Assembly (NCBI GenBank): GCA_963757605.1
Contig: CAVWSF010000005.1
Coordinates: 310,001-374,000 of the forward strand
DNA: 64,000 nucleotides
DNA from: JAICJC01 sp963757605
GTDB lineage: Bacteria; Actinomycetota; Thermoleophilia; Gaiellales; JAICJC01
Direction: 5' to 3'
The notes beneath the pieces were generated by a model. That model did no database searches. It was given only the letters and a program-made list of their open reading frames with translations, and was not told the origin of the DNA. Position numbers and translations under genes: made by a program. This document shows, piece after piece, positions 39,726-48,016 of this stretch (position 1 is the stretch's first letter; each line of letters begins with the position of its first letter).

Positions 39726-40552
39726 GCCTGAAGGTTAGCCGCCCGCGCGTCCCACAGCGCCGCGAACGCGGCCGAATGCGCCTCGCGCGGCGTGTCCGGC
39801 CGAAGCAGGCGCTTGGTGGCCATCACCGCGACGCGGTCGGCGCGCTCGATCCGCGTGAGCAACGCCTCGACGCGGCCGAGCACCCGATGCGGAGCCGCCA
39901 GATCGTCGACGAGCCCCAGGTCGCGCGCCTCCTGCATCGACACCAGCGCGCACGTGGCGAAGAGGCGCAGCGCCACCGGTGCCGGCACCAGGCGGCTGAG
40001 CCGCTCGGCGGCGCCCCACGGCGGCGAGTAGCCGAGCTCGTTGTGGATGAAGCGCAGGCGCGCCCCCTCGGCGCCGATCCGCCAGTCGCACGCCAGCGCG
40101 AGGTCGATCCCACCCCCCACCGCGTGCCCGCTCAGGACCGCCACCGTCGGCACGTCGACGCCGGCGATGCGGTCGAGCGCGGCCGAGCCGCGGCCGGTCA
40201 CCTCCGCGCCGGGGAGCCCGGCAACCGCCGGTAGATCGGCGCCCGCCGAGAAGATCCGCCCGCCGGCGCCGGTGATCGCCACCAGGCGCACCGACTCGTC
40301 GGCCGCCAGCTCCTCCACCGCGGCCGCCAGCTCCTCGAGCGTCTCAAGCGCCAGCGTGTTCTCGGGCGTCCCGCCCCGCAGCGTGAGCAGGCCTAGCCCG
40401 TGCCGGACGGAGCGCTCTACCGTGGTCGGGCCGCCGACATGCTGCCCGCCGCCGACGACCTCGAGGAGCTCCGTCTTCGACATCCGCCGGTAGCCCTCGA
40501 TCCCGCGCTCGCGGGCCATGTCGTGCAGCTCGTAGAGCAGCGGCTCGATCAC
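39722..40552 (-). CDS. Enoyl-CoA hydratase-like protein with Rho-N/SAP-like N-terminus
   Basis: 276 residues. Residues ~60-276 are a crotonase fold: VAITGAGGRIFSAGADLPAV (oxyanion loop), VPTVAVLSGHAVGGGIDLALACD, and LGLVDDLAAPHRV. The usual catalytic Glu positions read RLRFIHNELGYSPPWGAAERL, so activity may differ from hydratase. The first ~35 residues (LYELHDMARERGIEGYRRMS then KTELLEVV) match the helix-extension-helix of Rho N-terminal/SAP domains, an unusual fusion for a crotonase. The GTG at 40552 overlaps the glpX-like stop. Confidence 0.8.
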   Translation of the reverse strand: MIEPLLYELHDMARERGIEGYRRMSKTELLEVVGGGQHVGGPTTVERSVRHGLGLLTLRGGTPENTLALETLEELAAAVEELAADESVRLVAITGAGGRIFSAGADLPAVAGLPGAEVTGRGSAALDRIAGVDVPTVAVLSGHAVGGGIDLALACDWRIGAEGARLRFIHNELGYSPPWGAAERLSRLVPAPVALRLFATCALVSMQEARDLGLVDDLAAPHRVLGRVEALLTRIERADRVAVMATKRLLRPDTPREAHSAAFAALWDARAANLQA

Positions 40553-41556
40553 AGGCGGATCGCCTCGTGGCGGTCGTGCGAGAAGAGGTGGATGGAGTCG
40601 ATGAACCGCACCCGGTTGCAGCGGGTGCAGAGGACGAGCGTGTGCGTCCGCGCGCCGTCTGCGAAGTAGTGCACGCCGCGCAGGAGGTCGGTGCCGGAGA
40701 TGCCGCACGCCACCACGGTGTGGTGGCCGTCGACCAGGTCGTCGATCCCGAAGATCCGCTCGATGTCGTCGATGCCGTGCTCGGACGCGTCGGCGATCTC
40801 CCCCCGCGAGAGCGGCCACAGCTGACCCTGCACCTCGCCGCCCAGGCAGCGCAGCGCCGCGGCGGAGATGACGCCCTCCATCGCGCCGCCGATGCCGATC
40901 GCGAGATGGTCGTTGGTGCCGCGGATGGCGGCGCTGATCGACGCCATGACGTCGCCGTCGTCGATGAGCTTGATGCGGGCGCCCGCGTCGCGGATCTCGT
41001 CCACGAGATCCTCGTGGCGCGGCCGCTCGAGGACGATCGCGGTGATGTCGCCGACCCGGCGGCCGAACGCGTCGGCGATCGCCTGGAGGTTCTCCCCGAC
41101 CGGCTTTCGCAGGTCGATCCGGCCCTTCGCGACCGGCCCGACCGCCATCTTCTTCATGTACATCCGCGGGAGTGGGGTGAGGCCGCCGGGATCAGACGCG
41201 GCCAGGATCGAGAGCGCACCCTGGCGGCCGCCCGCGACCGCGGCGCCGTTTCCGACCGGGTCGCACGCCAGGTCGAGCTTGGGGCCGCCGCCGCCCACCT
41301 CGCGCCCCTCGGCGAGCGGGTGGTCCTCCTCCTCGCGCCCGATCACGAGCCGGCCCGAGATCTGGAGTGCGTCCAGCGCGTCGACCATCGCCTCCGCCGC
41401 CGCGCGGTCGGCCGCCCCGGCGTCGCCGCGGCCCAGGTGGCGGCCGGCGGCGAGCACGCACCGCTCGGTGACGGTGGTCAGCTCGGTGCAGCGGCACGGC
41501 GAGGCCATCGCCGGGTCGGCCGGCTCGGCGGTCTCGACGTCGGCGTGCGCATGCAC
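40549..41556 (-). CDS. glpX: GlpX-like class II fructose-1,6-bisphosphatase with altered metal motif
   Basis: 335 residues. Family segments are clear: GRGDAGAADRAAAEAMVDAL, PLPRMYMKKMAVGP, GRIDLRKPVGENLQAIAD, ITAIVLERPRHEDL, IGIGGAMEGVISAAAL and VVACGISGTDLLRGVHY. The metal-binding DPxxGT motif reads CDPVGNGAAVAGG, so the acidic residue and Thr after Asp-Pro are missing. Class II FBPases hydrolyse fructose-1,6-bisphosphate in gluconeogenesis; this one may have a changed or different phosphatase activity. It lies four bases after the 2-phosphoglycerate kinase. The start may be 41556 or a later Met. Confidence 0.82.
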   Translation of the reverse strand: MHAHADVETAEPADPAMASPCRCTELTTVTERCVLAAGRHLGRGDAGAADRAAAEAMVDALDALQISGRLVIGREEEDHPLAEGREVGGGGPKLDLACDPVGNGAAVAGGRQGALSILAASDPGGLTPLPRMYMKKMAVGPVAKGRIDLRKPVGENLQAIADAFGRRVGDITAIVLERPRHEDLVDEIRDAGARIKLIDDGDVMASISAAIRGTNDHLAIGIGGAMEGVISAAALRCLGGEVQGQLWPLSRGEIADASEHGIDDIERIFGIDDLVDGHHTVVACGISGTDLLRGVHYFADGARTHTLVLCTRCNRVRFIDSIHLFSHDRHEAIRL

Positions 41557-41560
41557 GGGC

Positions 41561-42542
41561 TCAGGGTACCGCCGACTGGCGGGCGGTGGCGCGCTCGAGG
41601 ATCAGGTCCATCACGGCGATCAGCGCCAGATCCGGCTCGCCGGCCTCGATGACCGGCCAGCTCTCCTTCTCGGCCCGCGCCAGCAGGTAGTCCTGGATGC
41701 GGCGGATCTCGCCGAAGCTGCGCAGGTACCGATCCATCGAGCGGACGCCGCCGCTTGCGATGTCGCGGAAGAAGAAGTGGCCCTGGTGGGTCTCCTCGTC
41801 GGTGATCGCGAGCATCGCCTGGACGACCACGGCGCCCGCGTGCTGGTGGGCCGAGACCAGGCCGGGCACGAGGTGGACGCCCTCGACGACGGTCGAGAGC
41901 CCCTCCAGCACCGCCCGCTCGACGATGGCGTTCGCGCCGACGGCCACCTGGCCCGCCTGCTGGAGGAAGCCGTAGAGCGCCCGGTCCTCGGAGTCGGGGT
42001 CGGGCATCGGCACCTTGAGGCCCTGCGCGGCCTCGAACGACGAGAAGTGCAGCTCCGGCATGAGCTCGGCTGCGAAGAACGCGCGCATGACCTGGCGCAC
42101 GGCGTCGGTCGAGGTGATGCGGCTGATGCCGAGCCGGTAGGCGATCTCGCTCGCGAGCGTGCTCTTGCCCGTGCCGGTCGCGCCGCCGAGGAGGATGATG
42201 AGCGGCCGGTCGAGCCGCAGCACCTCGTGCCAGCCGTGGTAGCGCGACACGATCGCCGCCCCCTCCTCCTCGGCCAGCACCTCCTCCACGACGCCGTGGA
42301 GCTGCTCGATCGGGATCTCGTCCTCGGCGATCCGCGAGACCTCCCACTGGATGCGAAGGGCGAGCTGGTAGGACCAGCTCCGGGTCGACACCGGCCAGGA
42401 CGAGCGCCTGCGCCATCCGGCCCTTCGAGAAGGGCATCGGCGCGCCGCGGCTCCTGATGCGCGGCTCGCGCGTCGGAGCGGCGGGCGCGGCCGGCTCGGG
42501 CTCGCTACGGCGGAGGATCCGGCGCCAGTCAGGCACGCGCAC
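41561..42542 (-). CDS. 2-phosphoglycerate kinase with ATP-cone, one apparent frameshift
   Basis: The N-terminal part holds an ATP-cone (MPFSKGRMAQALVLAGVDPE) in one frame; after an extra G near 42373 the next frame continues with SYQLALRIQWEVSRIAEDEI and the kinase domain: P-loop IILLGGATGTGKSTLASEIA, then RITSTDAVRQVMRAFF and VVEGVHLVPGL. Removing one base gives about 326 residues, the length of archaeal-type 2-phosphoglycerate kinase. It phosphorylates 2-phosphoglycerate to 2,3-diphosphoglycerate, the substrate of the neighbouring synthetase. A shorter intact frame starts at 42391 (GTG). Confidence 0.82.
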
Positions 42543-43854
42543 CCACCACCTCGTCGGCCAGGCCGCGCAGCGCGTCGTCCAGGTCGGGCGAGCCGGGGGC
42601 CGCCTGCGGCCGGTTGTCGCAGAAGACCACGCGGGCGCCGCGGGCCTCGGCGGCCTCGGCGACGACGTCGATCGCCGCCGCCTTGATCTCGGTCAGATAG
42701 GTGCCGGCGGCGGCGATCTCGGGCCGCTCGAGGTCGGCGCGGAGCGCAGCCCGGTCGGAGAGCGCGCCGGAGACGGCGACGACCTCGGCGCCGTGCTCGT
42801 CCTCGAGCGCCGCCCGGAGCGCCGGGTGCACGGCGGCGGGCGCGGTCGTGAAGAGCGCGACCCGATCGCCCGCCACCGGCTCGGCGGGAGCCGGCCGGAA
42901 GACGGTCGTCACCACGGGCAGGTCGGGGCGCACCGAGGCGACGGCCGCCCGCACGTCCTCCACGTCCTGCGGCGAGGCGAGCGGCGGCTCACACATGGTC
43001 ACGACGAGCATGTCGGATACAAGTATCCGGTACGGTCCCATCCCTGTCACCAGGCTCTCCGCAGGACGAGCGGCTGACGTTACCAGCACGGTGCGGTCGG
43101 CCGCCACCGGCGGAAGGGCGGCGCCCGATCCCTCGAGCAGGACGAGGTCCGGATCGAGGGCCCGCGCGGCGGCCACCGCCTCGACGACGTTCGACAGAAA
43201 CGGCGTCCCGGCGAGCCCCGAGCCGCACCGCCGCGCGCCGACCGTGGCGACGCCGGCGAGGGCGGCGTCCTCGAGGTAGTCCGACGCGGCGTGGGCGCCG
43301 GCCCGCGACCGGGCCAGCAGGTCGGAGACGCCGACCCGAGCGGCGGCGCCGTCGACCACCTCCGGGTCGGCCGGCCCTCCGCGGCCCATCGCGACGACCA
43401 CCACCCGCCGGTCGGCGGCGAGCAGCCGGGCAGCGTGGCCGCTGACCGCCGTCTTTCCGATCCGCTTGGCGGTGCCGACGACCGCCAGCGCCGGCACGCC
43501 GGCGGGGTGACGCGGCGGCGGCCGGAACTCGAAGTCGGCACCCGCGTACTCCAGCCCCGCGGCGAGCGCGCGGGCGATCAGCTGAAACCGCGTGCGCTCG
43601 TCGAGCACCGGCTCGTCGCTCAGGTCGAGCACCCGCTCCGCCCCATGCCGGTGCGCGGCCTCGACGAGCGCCGCTCCTGGGTCGCCGTCGACGCGCTCGA
43701 GCGGGACGCCGTAGTCCGGCAGGCCGTCGAGCTTCTCGACGCCTCCCAGCAGGAGCGCCGCCACGACCGGCCCGGCCGCCGCCGCCTGCTCGATGGCCGC
43801 CCGGACGACGGCCGGATAGTGCTCGCCGTCGACGAGTGCCAGCGCCGGGCGCAT
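42529..43854 (-). CDS. Cyclic 2,3-diphosphoglycerate synthetase
   Basis: 441 residues. The N-terminus RPALALVDGEHYPAVVRAAI and the P-loop-like region VPALAVVGTAKRIGKTAVSG, together with VVVVAMGRGGPADPEVV and LVLLEGSGAALPPV, match cyclic 2,3-diphosphoglycerate synthetases known from methanogens. They close 2,3-diphosphoglycerate to the cyclic form with ATP; the product is a thermo- and osmo-protective solute or phosphate store. The neighbouring 2-phosphoglycerate kinase supplies the substrate, which strengthens the call. The ATG at 43854 is three bases after the upstream stop. Confidence 0.85.
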   Translation of the reverse strand: MRPALALVDGEHYPAVVRAAIEQAAAAGPVVAALLLGGVEKLDGLPDYGVPLERVDGDPGAALVEAAHRHGAERVLDLSDEPVLDERTRFQLIARALAAGLEYAGADFEFRPPPRHPAGVPALAVVGTAKRIGKTAVSGHAARLLAADRRVVVVAMGRGGPADPEVVDGAAARVGVSDLLARSRAGAHAASDYLEDAALAGVATVGARRCGSGLAGTPFLSNVVEAVAAARALDPDLVLLEGSGAALPPVAADRTVLVTSAARPAESLVTGMGPYRILVSDMLVVTMCEPPLASPQDVEDVRAAVASVRPDLPVVTTVFRPAPAEPVAGDRVALFTTAPAAVHPALRAALEDEHGAEVVAVSGALSDRAALRADLERPEIAAAGTYLTEIKAAAIDVVAEAAEARGARVVFCDNRPQAAPGSPDLDDALRGLADEVVGARA

Positions 43855-43857
43855 CTC

Positions 43858-44643
43858 CTAGGTCCCCGTCGGAACCGTGTGCTTCTCGTAGGCCAGCGTG
43901 ACCGGCGAGAAGCGGATGATCGTCTCGCGGCCGTGGAACGGGTACTTGCGGTAGACCGCCACCTCCTCGGAGGCGATCTCGACGACGTTGTAGCAAGGAC
44001 GCGTGTTGCCGCGCAGGCGCATCGACGACACGGTGCCCGCATTCACGACGAACAAATCCTCGAGCCGCCAGGCGTACGGCACGTGCTTGTGGCCCGAGAG
44101 CACCAGATTCACGCCCGCGCGCTGGAGCACCTCGAGCGCGTCGCCGGCGTCGTGGACGACGTTTCGCTCGCGCCCGGTGCCCGGGATCGGGAGCAGGTGG
44201 TGGTGAAGAATGAAGACGCGGAAGTCGGCCGGCGGCGCGAACTGCTCCTCGATCCAGCCGTAGCGCCCGCGCCCGACCACGCCGTGGTCGAGGTCAGGCT
44301 CCGACGAGTCGACCGCCACGAACGCGATCCCGCCCTTGCGAAGCACGGTCGAGCGGGGCCCGATCATGTTCTCGAAGTGGACATGGCCGACATTGCGGGA
44401 GTCGTGGTTCCCGGGGATCGTGATGACGTCCGGGCAGATCAGCCGCTCGAGGTACTCGCGCGCCTGGCGGTACTCCTGCTTGTACCCGAAGGTCGTGAGG
44501 TCGCCGGAGCAGACGACAACGTCGGGGCTGAGGTCGTTGATCTCCATGATCGCCCGCTGGAGCAGGTTCTCCACGAAGTACGGCGAGCCGCAGTGCAGGT
44601 CGGAGAGGTGCGCGATGACGAACGGGCGAGGCTGGCTCGACAC
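43858..44643 (-). CDS. Calcineurin-like metallophosphoesterase
   Basis: 261 residues with the dinuclear metal site motifs in order: VIAHLSDLHCG (D-x-H), VVVCSGDLTTFG (GD), ITIPGNHDSRN (GNHD), HHHLLP and LVLSGHKHVPYAW (GHxH). It resembles cyclic-nucleotide or DNA-type 3',5' phosphodiesterases, but the substrate is unknown. It is the first gene of the cyclic diphosphoglycerate operon. The GTG at 44643 was chosen because TACGAT (44650-44655) lies exactly six bases upstream, pointing to a leaderless mRNA. Confidence 0.88.
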   Translation of the reverse strand: MSSQPRPFVIAHLSDLHCGSPYFVENLLQRAIMEINDLSPDVVVCSGDLTTFGYKQEYRQAREYLERLICPDVITIPGNHDSRNVGHVHFENMIGPRSTVLRKGGIAFVAVDSSEPDLDHGVVGRGRYGWIEEQFAPPADFRVFILHHHLLPIPGTGRERNVVHDAGDALEVLQRAGVNLVLSGHKHVPYAWRLEDLFVVNAGTVSSMRLRGNTRPCYNVVEIASEEVAVYRKYPFHGRETIIRFSPVTLAYEKHTVPTGT

Positions 44644-44649
44644 GCGGCC

Positions 44650-44655
44650 ATCGTA
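44650..44655 (-). promoter_or_regulatory. Putative -10 box TACGAT of a leaderless promoter
   Basis: TACGAT on the minus strand is followed by GGCCGC and the GTG at 44643. It would drive the metallophosphoesterase-synthetase-kinase-glpX operon. Confidence 0.55.
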
Positions 44656-44692
44656 CCGCCGTCCGGGGCGATCAGTACTCTTGGAAGGCGGG

Positions 44693-45025
44693 ATGCACAA
44701 CGGGCCGCGGTTCCAGAATGACGCCGAGCGAGAGTGCGCCCGGCTGTTCGATTACCACGGCGTGGCGTGGGAGTACGAGCCGCACACGTTCCCGCTCGAG
44801 GTGACCGACGACGGCTCCGTGCTCGAGGCGTTCACCCCCGACTTCTACCTCCCGGAGCAGGACCTGTACGTCGAGGTGACCACCATGAAGCAGTCGCTCG
44901 TCACGAAGAAGAACCGCAAGGTGCGGCGGCTGCGCGAGCTCTACCCCGACGTCCGCATCCGGATCTTCTACCGGCGCGACATCGACGCCCTCGCCGACCG
45001 ACACGGCCTGCGGCAGCCGGCGTGA
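44693..45025 (+). CDS. Small PD-(D/E)xK-like nuclease-fold protein
   Basis: 110 residues. The core FTPDFYLPEQDLYVEVTTMK gives Asp, then Glu-x-Thr and Lys in the spacing of PD-(D/E)xK-type folds; the end RRLRELYPDVRIRIFYRRDI is the usual last strand and helix of such domains. The family is not known to me, and the altered catalytic triad may mean a non-nuclease role. A TACTCT box and GGAAGGCGGG precede the ATG at 44693. It overlaps hpt by four bases (GTGA). Confidence 0.7.
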   Translation: MHNGPRFQNDAERECARLFDYHGVAWEYEPHTFPLEVTDDGSVLEAFTPDFYLPEQDLYVEVTTMKQSLVTKKNRKVRRLRELYPDVRIRIFYRRDIDALADRHGLRQPA

Positions 45026-45540
45026 CCGAGGCGACGGGGGCGGTGTACCTGCCGGCGGCGGCGATCGCCGAGCGCGTCTCGGAGCTCGCAGCGGCGATCG
45101 ACCGCGACCACCGCGGCGCGCCGCTCACGCTGGTCGCGGTCCTGAAGGGCGCGGTCGTCCTCTGCGTCGACCTGTCGCGCGCGCTCTCCATCCCGCACCG
45201 GATCGAGACGATCCAGCTCACCCCCTACCGCGGCTCGGCCGGCGAGCGCATCCGGCTCACCAAGGATCTCGACCGGCCGGTGCGCGGCGAGCACGTGATC
45301 GTCGTCGAGGACGTGGTCGACACCGGCCTCACGCTGCTCAACGTCTCCCGGGCGCTCTCCGCCCGCGGCGCCGCCCGGGTGGACATCTGCGCGCTCCTCG
45401 ACCGGCCCCACAGGCGGCTGGCCGAGCTCGACGTGCGCTACCTGGGCTACACCGCCTCCGAGCGCACCGTGGTCGGCTACGGGCTCGGTTACCGCGACCG
45501 GCACCGCTCGCTCCCGGACATCCGCTTCCTGGCCGCTTGA
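45022..45540 (+). CDS. hpt: Hypoxanthine phosphoribosyltransferase
   Basis: 172 residues of the type I phosphoribosyltransferase fold. The PRPP loop is VIVVEDVVDTGLTL, preceded by LVAVLKGAVVLCVDLSRAL and followed by VRYLGYTASERTVVGYGLGY, all typical of HPRT. It salvages hypoxanthine and guanine to IMP and GMP. The GTG at 45022 overlaps the upstream stop. In many bacteria hpt lies between tilS and ftsH; those genes are not here. Confidence 0.9.
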   Translation: MTEATGAVYLPAAAIAERVSELAAAIDRDHRGAPLTLVAVLKGAVVLCVDLSRALSIPHRIETIQLTPYRGSAGERIRLTKDLDRPVRGEHVIVVEDVVDTGLTLLNVSRALSARGAARVDICALLDRPHRRLAELDVRYLGYTASERTVVGYGLGYRDRHRSLPDIRFLAA

Positions 45541-45656
45541 GCGTCCCGGATCTTCGCCACCGGTGGTTTCGGGGCGCGCTGGGTAAATTGCCCTCGGGGT
45601 GCGTGCCCGGCGACCCGCCGGGCGTCGCTGCATGGAGACGAAGGGAGGCACTGGCC

Positions 45657-45926
45657 ATGGCTGTCGACAAAGCGGAGCAGCAGGACACCGAAGTTCACCG
45701 TCCGGGACTCGACCCACTCGCCGAGCAGGCCGCAAACCTGCTGGCGAAGGCGATGGTGACGAGCCACGACCGCGACACGTTGTGGGAACGGTTCCACGAG
45801 CTCGTCGTCGACCAGACGAAGGAGCTGGAGGAGGCGCCGATCCGTGAGGCGCTCGACGAGATGGAGCGCCAGGGAGTCCGTCTGGAGGCGGTTGCGCGCG
45901 TCGTGAGAGACCGCCTCGGCGGATAG
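45657..45926 (+). CDS. Small helical hypothetical protein
   Basis: 89 residues, highly charged and predicted all-helical (DPLAEQAANLLAKAMVTSHD; LWERFHELVVDQTKELEE), with no motif that I recognise. GGGAGG lies nine bases before the ATG at 45657. It precedes another small gene by 30 bases on the same strand, so the two may be co-transcribed. TAAATT at about 45585 could be the -10 of a leader. Confidence 0.65.
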   Translation: MAVDKAEQQDTEVHRPGLDPLAEQAANLLAKAMVTSHDRDTLWERFHELVVDQTKELEEAPIREALDEMERQGVRLEAVARVVRDRLGG

Positions 45927-45956
45927 ACCGGACCGCGGACCAGGAAAGGGGTCGAT

Positions 45957-46424
45957 ATGCCTTCAAAGCCACCGCCTGAAGACGAAGGGCCGATTCTCGA
46001 CGGGAACGGCCCCATGTTCCGCGACGCCGGTCCGAACGGAGAGGAGGGCCAGCCGGCCGCTCCCCGCTGGGCGTACGGCGTCCTCGTCGTGGTCGGAGGC
46101 CTGGCCGCGATCGCGTTCTGCTTCGCCGCGGCCTTGTACGTCTACCGGAACGTCGCCTCGGCAACCGACAGCGCCACGGCGGTCGCGACGGTGCTCGCGC
46201 CCGTCACCGGCGTCGTCGGCACCGTCGTCGGCGCGTATTTCGGCATCCAGGCGGGATCCGCCGGCACGGCGGCCGCACAGGCCGCGGCGAACGAGGCGCA
46301 GGCCACGGCGCTCGAGACGATGCGGAACATGGCCGCGATCACGGCGATGACGCCGGCGGCCGCCGCGGAGCAGATCCACGAGATCCTGGGAGTCGAGGCC
46401 AAGGCAACGCGCGCCGGCTTCTGA
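45957..46424 (+). CDS. Single-span membrane protein with Ala-rich cytosolic helix
   Basis: 155 residues: a disordered acidic N-terminus (about 1-35), a membrane helix (YGVLVVVGGLAAIAFCFAAA), then a second hydrophobic segment rich in Gly, Ala, Val and Thr (VLAPVTGVVGTVVGAYFGIQ) and an Ala-rich helix to the end. The family is not recognised; the second segment with repeated small residues may also lie in the membrane. GAAAGGGG precedes the ATG at 45957. It lies just upstream of htpX. Confidence 0.65.
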   Translation: MPSKPPPEDEGPILDGNGPMFRDAGPNGEEGQPAAPRWAYGVLVVVGGLAAIAFCFAAALYVYRNVASATDSATAVATVLAPVTGVVGTVVGAYFGIQAGSAGTAAAQAAANEAQATALETMRNMAAITAMTPAAAAEQIHEILGVEAKATRAGF

Positions 46425-46482
46425 CCTGCCGCTGGTTGGGAAGATTGGAGCCGGCGCCCGTTCGCCTTGGGACGCCCACGGC

Positions 46483-46488
46483 TACGAT
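46483..46488 (+). promoter_or_regulatory. Putative -10 box TACGAT of a leaderless promoter
   Basis: TACGAT is six bases before the ATG at 46495. It also sits directly next to an in-frame ATG at 46489, which the spacing rule disfavours. Confidence 0.55.
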
Positions 46489-46494
46489 ATGCGC

Positions 46495-47403
46495 ATGGCA
46501 CAACGCAGAACCCTCGACCGCGATCCCGGGCTCATCGCCCGGATGGCGACCACCGTCTTCCTGCTCGGACTGATCTACGTCGTCTTCTTCGTGGTGCTCG
46601 CCCAGGCGTTCAACCTGGGACTGATCCCGATCATCCTGCTGGGCGGCGGCATGCTGCTCGTGCAGTACTGGACGAGCGACAAGATCGCGCTTCGGGCGTC
46701 CGGTGCGAAGATCGTGAGCCAGGCGGAGGCGCCCGAGCTGCACGCCGTCGTGCAGCGGCTGTGCATGACTGCCGGCCTGCCGATGCCGCGCGTGGCGATC
46801 GTCCCCACCGACATGCCGAACGCCTTCGCGACCGGCCGCAGCCCCAAGCACGCCGCCGTGGCGGTCACGCAGGGGCTGCTCGACCGGCTCGAGCCCGACG
46901 AGCTCGAGGGCGTCATCGCCCACGAGCTGAGCCACGTCGCCCACCGCGACGTCGCGATCATGACACTCGCGAGCTTCTTCGCGATGGTGGCCGGCTTCAT
47001 CACCCGCTGGGGCTTCTTCTTCGGCGGCGGCTTCGGCGGCGGGGACGACGACAACAACTCGGGGAACGCGTTCATCGTCGTGTTGCTCGTCTCGATCGCC
47101 GTCTACGCGCTGTCCTTCGTCCTCATCCGCACGCTGTCGCGCTACCGCGAGTTCGCGGCCGACCGCGGCGCCGCGATCCTCACCAAGTCGCCGTCCAGCC
47201 TGGCGTCGGCGCTCGTCAAGATCTCGGGCGCGATGGGCCGGATCCCGCAGCGCGACATGCGCATGGCCGAGGGCCTGAACCAGTTCTTCATCATCCCGGC
47301 CGGCCTCAAGAACGGCCTCTCGAACGTCTTCGCGGATCACCCGCCGCTGGAGGCCCGGCTCGAGCAGCTGCGCCGCCTCGAGCGCGGCCTCGAGGGCCTG
47401 TAA
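46495..47403 (+). CDS. htpX: HtpX-like M48 membrane metalloprotease
   Basis: 302 residues: two N-terminal membrane helices (about 18-55), zinc site IAHELSHVAHRDVAIM (HExxH), a second membrane hairpin around 165-215, and the third zinc ligand Glu in REFAADRGAAIL. It degrades misfolded membrane proteins under stress. A Gly-rich insert GGGFGGGDDDNN is present between helices. The pspAB gene follows by 52 bases. In actinobacteria htpX and PspAB are often adjacent, so a membrane-stress module is likely. Confidence 0.92.
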   Translation: MAQRRTLDRDPGLIARMATTVFLLGLIYVVFFVVLAQAFNLGLIPIILLGGGMLLVQYWTSDKIALRASGAKIVSQAEAPELHAVVQRLCMTAGLPMPRVAIVPTDMPNAFATGRSPKHAAVAVTQGLLDRLEPDELEGVIAHELSHVAHRDVAIMTLASFFAMVAGFITRWGFFFGGGFGGGDDDNNSGNAFIVVLLVSIAVYALSFVLIRTLSRYREFAADRGAAILTKSPSSLASALVKISGAMGRIPQRDMRMAEGLNQFFIIPAGLKNGLSNVFADHPPLEARLEQLRRLERGLEGL

Positions 47404-47455
47404 GCCCTTTCCAGGGAGGCCCGCCGGGCCGAGATCGGGTAAATTCCCCGGCCCC

Positions 47456-48016
47456 ATGGGGCTATTCGACAGCCTGCTGGGCCGCACCAAGGTCGAGAAG
47501 CCGACACTCGAGCGTTTGTTCGCCATGTCGACCGCCCAGGTGACGCTCGAGACGTCGCTCGATCTGCGCCCGTCGCAGAAGGCCGCGATCTGCTTCAAGC
47601 CGATGTCGTCATCCCGGTTTCGCGAGAGCGGCAAGGACATCGAGGAGATGGTGCGCATGGCGTTCACCGACTCGGGCACGAAGATGGAGCGCACCGTCGA
47701 CGAGTACGGCTACGAGTGGTTCACGCTGGCGGACTCCGACTTCGAGGATCTCGTGACGACCATCCATGTCACGGCGCAGTCGATGACGGACGACGGGTTC
47801 GGCGAGCAGCTACTGTGCGCCCTCTTCGGGTTCGAGCCGGGAAGCGTCCGGTTCGTCTACAACTTCAAGCGCGGTACGTTTTACCCGTTCGTGCCGCAGG
47901 GGAAGAACACTCGCGACACCGAGCGCGAGCTCCAGCTGCAGGCGAGGATGGAAGAGGAACTGCCGATCGAGCCTGAGCTCGAGCGCTGGTACCCACTATG
48001 GGACGCTCCGATCTAG
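47456..48016 (+). CDS. pspAB: PspAB-like PspA-associated protein
   Basis: 186 residues. MGLFDSLLGRTKVEKPTLERLFAMS and the later VRFVYNFKRGTFYPFVP are the start and end features of the PspAB family, found with PspA and HtpX in actinobacteria. It has no membrane segment; the biochemical role is not established. The PspA and PspAA genes lie 2 kb away on the other strand. The stop overlaps the following gene start by 19 bases. Confidence 0.8.
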   Translation: MGLFDSLLGRTKVEKPTLERLFAMSTAQVTLETSLDLRPSQKAAICFKPMSSSRFRESGKDIEEMVRMAFTDSGTKMERTVDEYGYEWFTLADSDFEDLVTTIHVTAQSMTDDGFGEQLLCALFGFEPGSVRFVYNFKRGTFYPFVPQGKNTRDTERELQLQARMEEELPIEPELERWYPLWDAPI

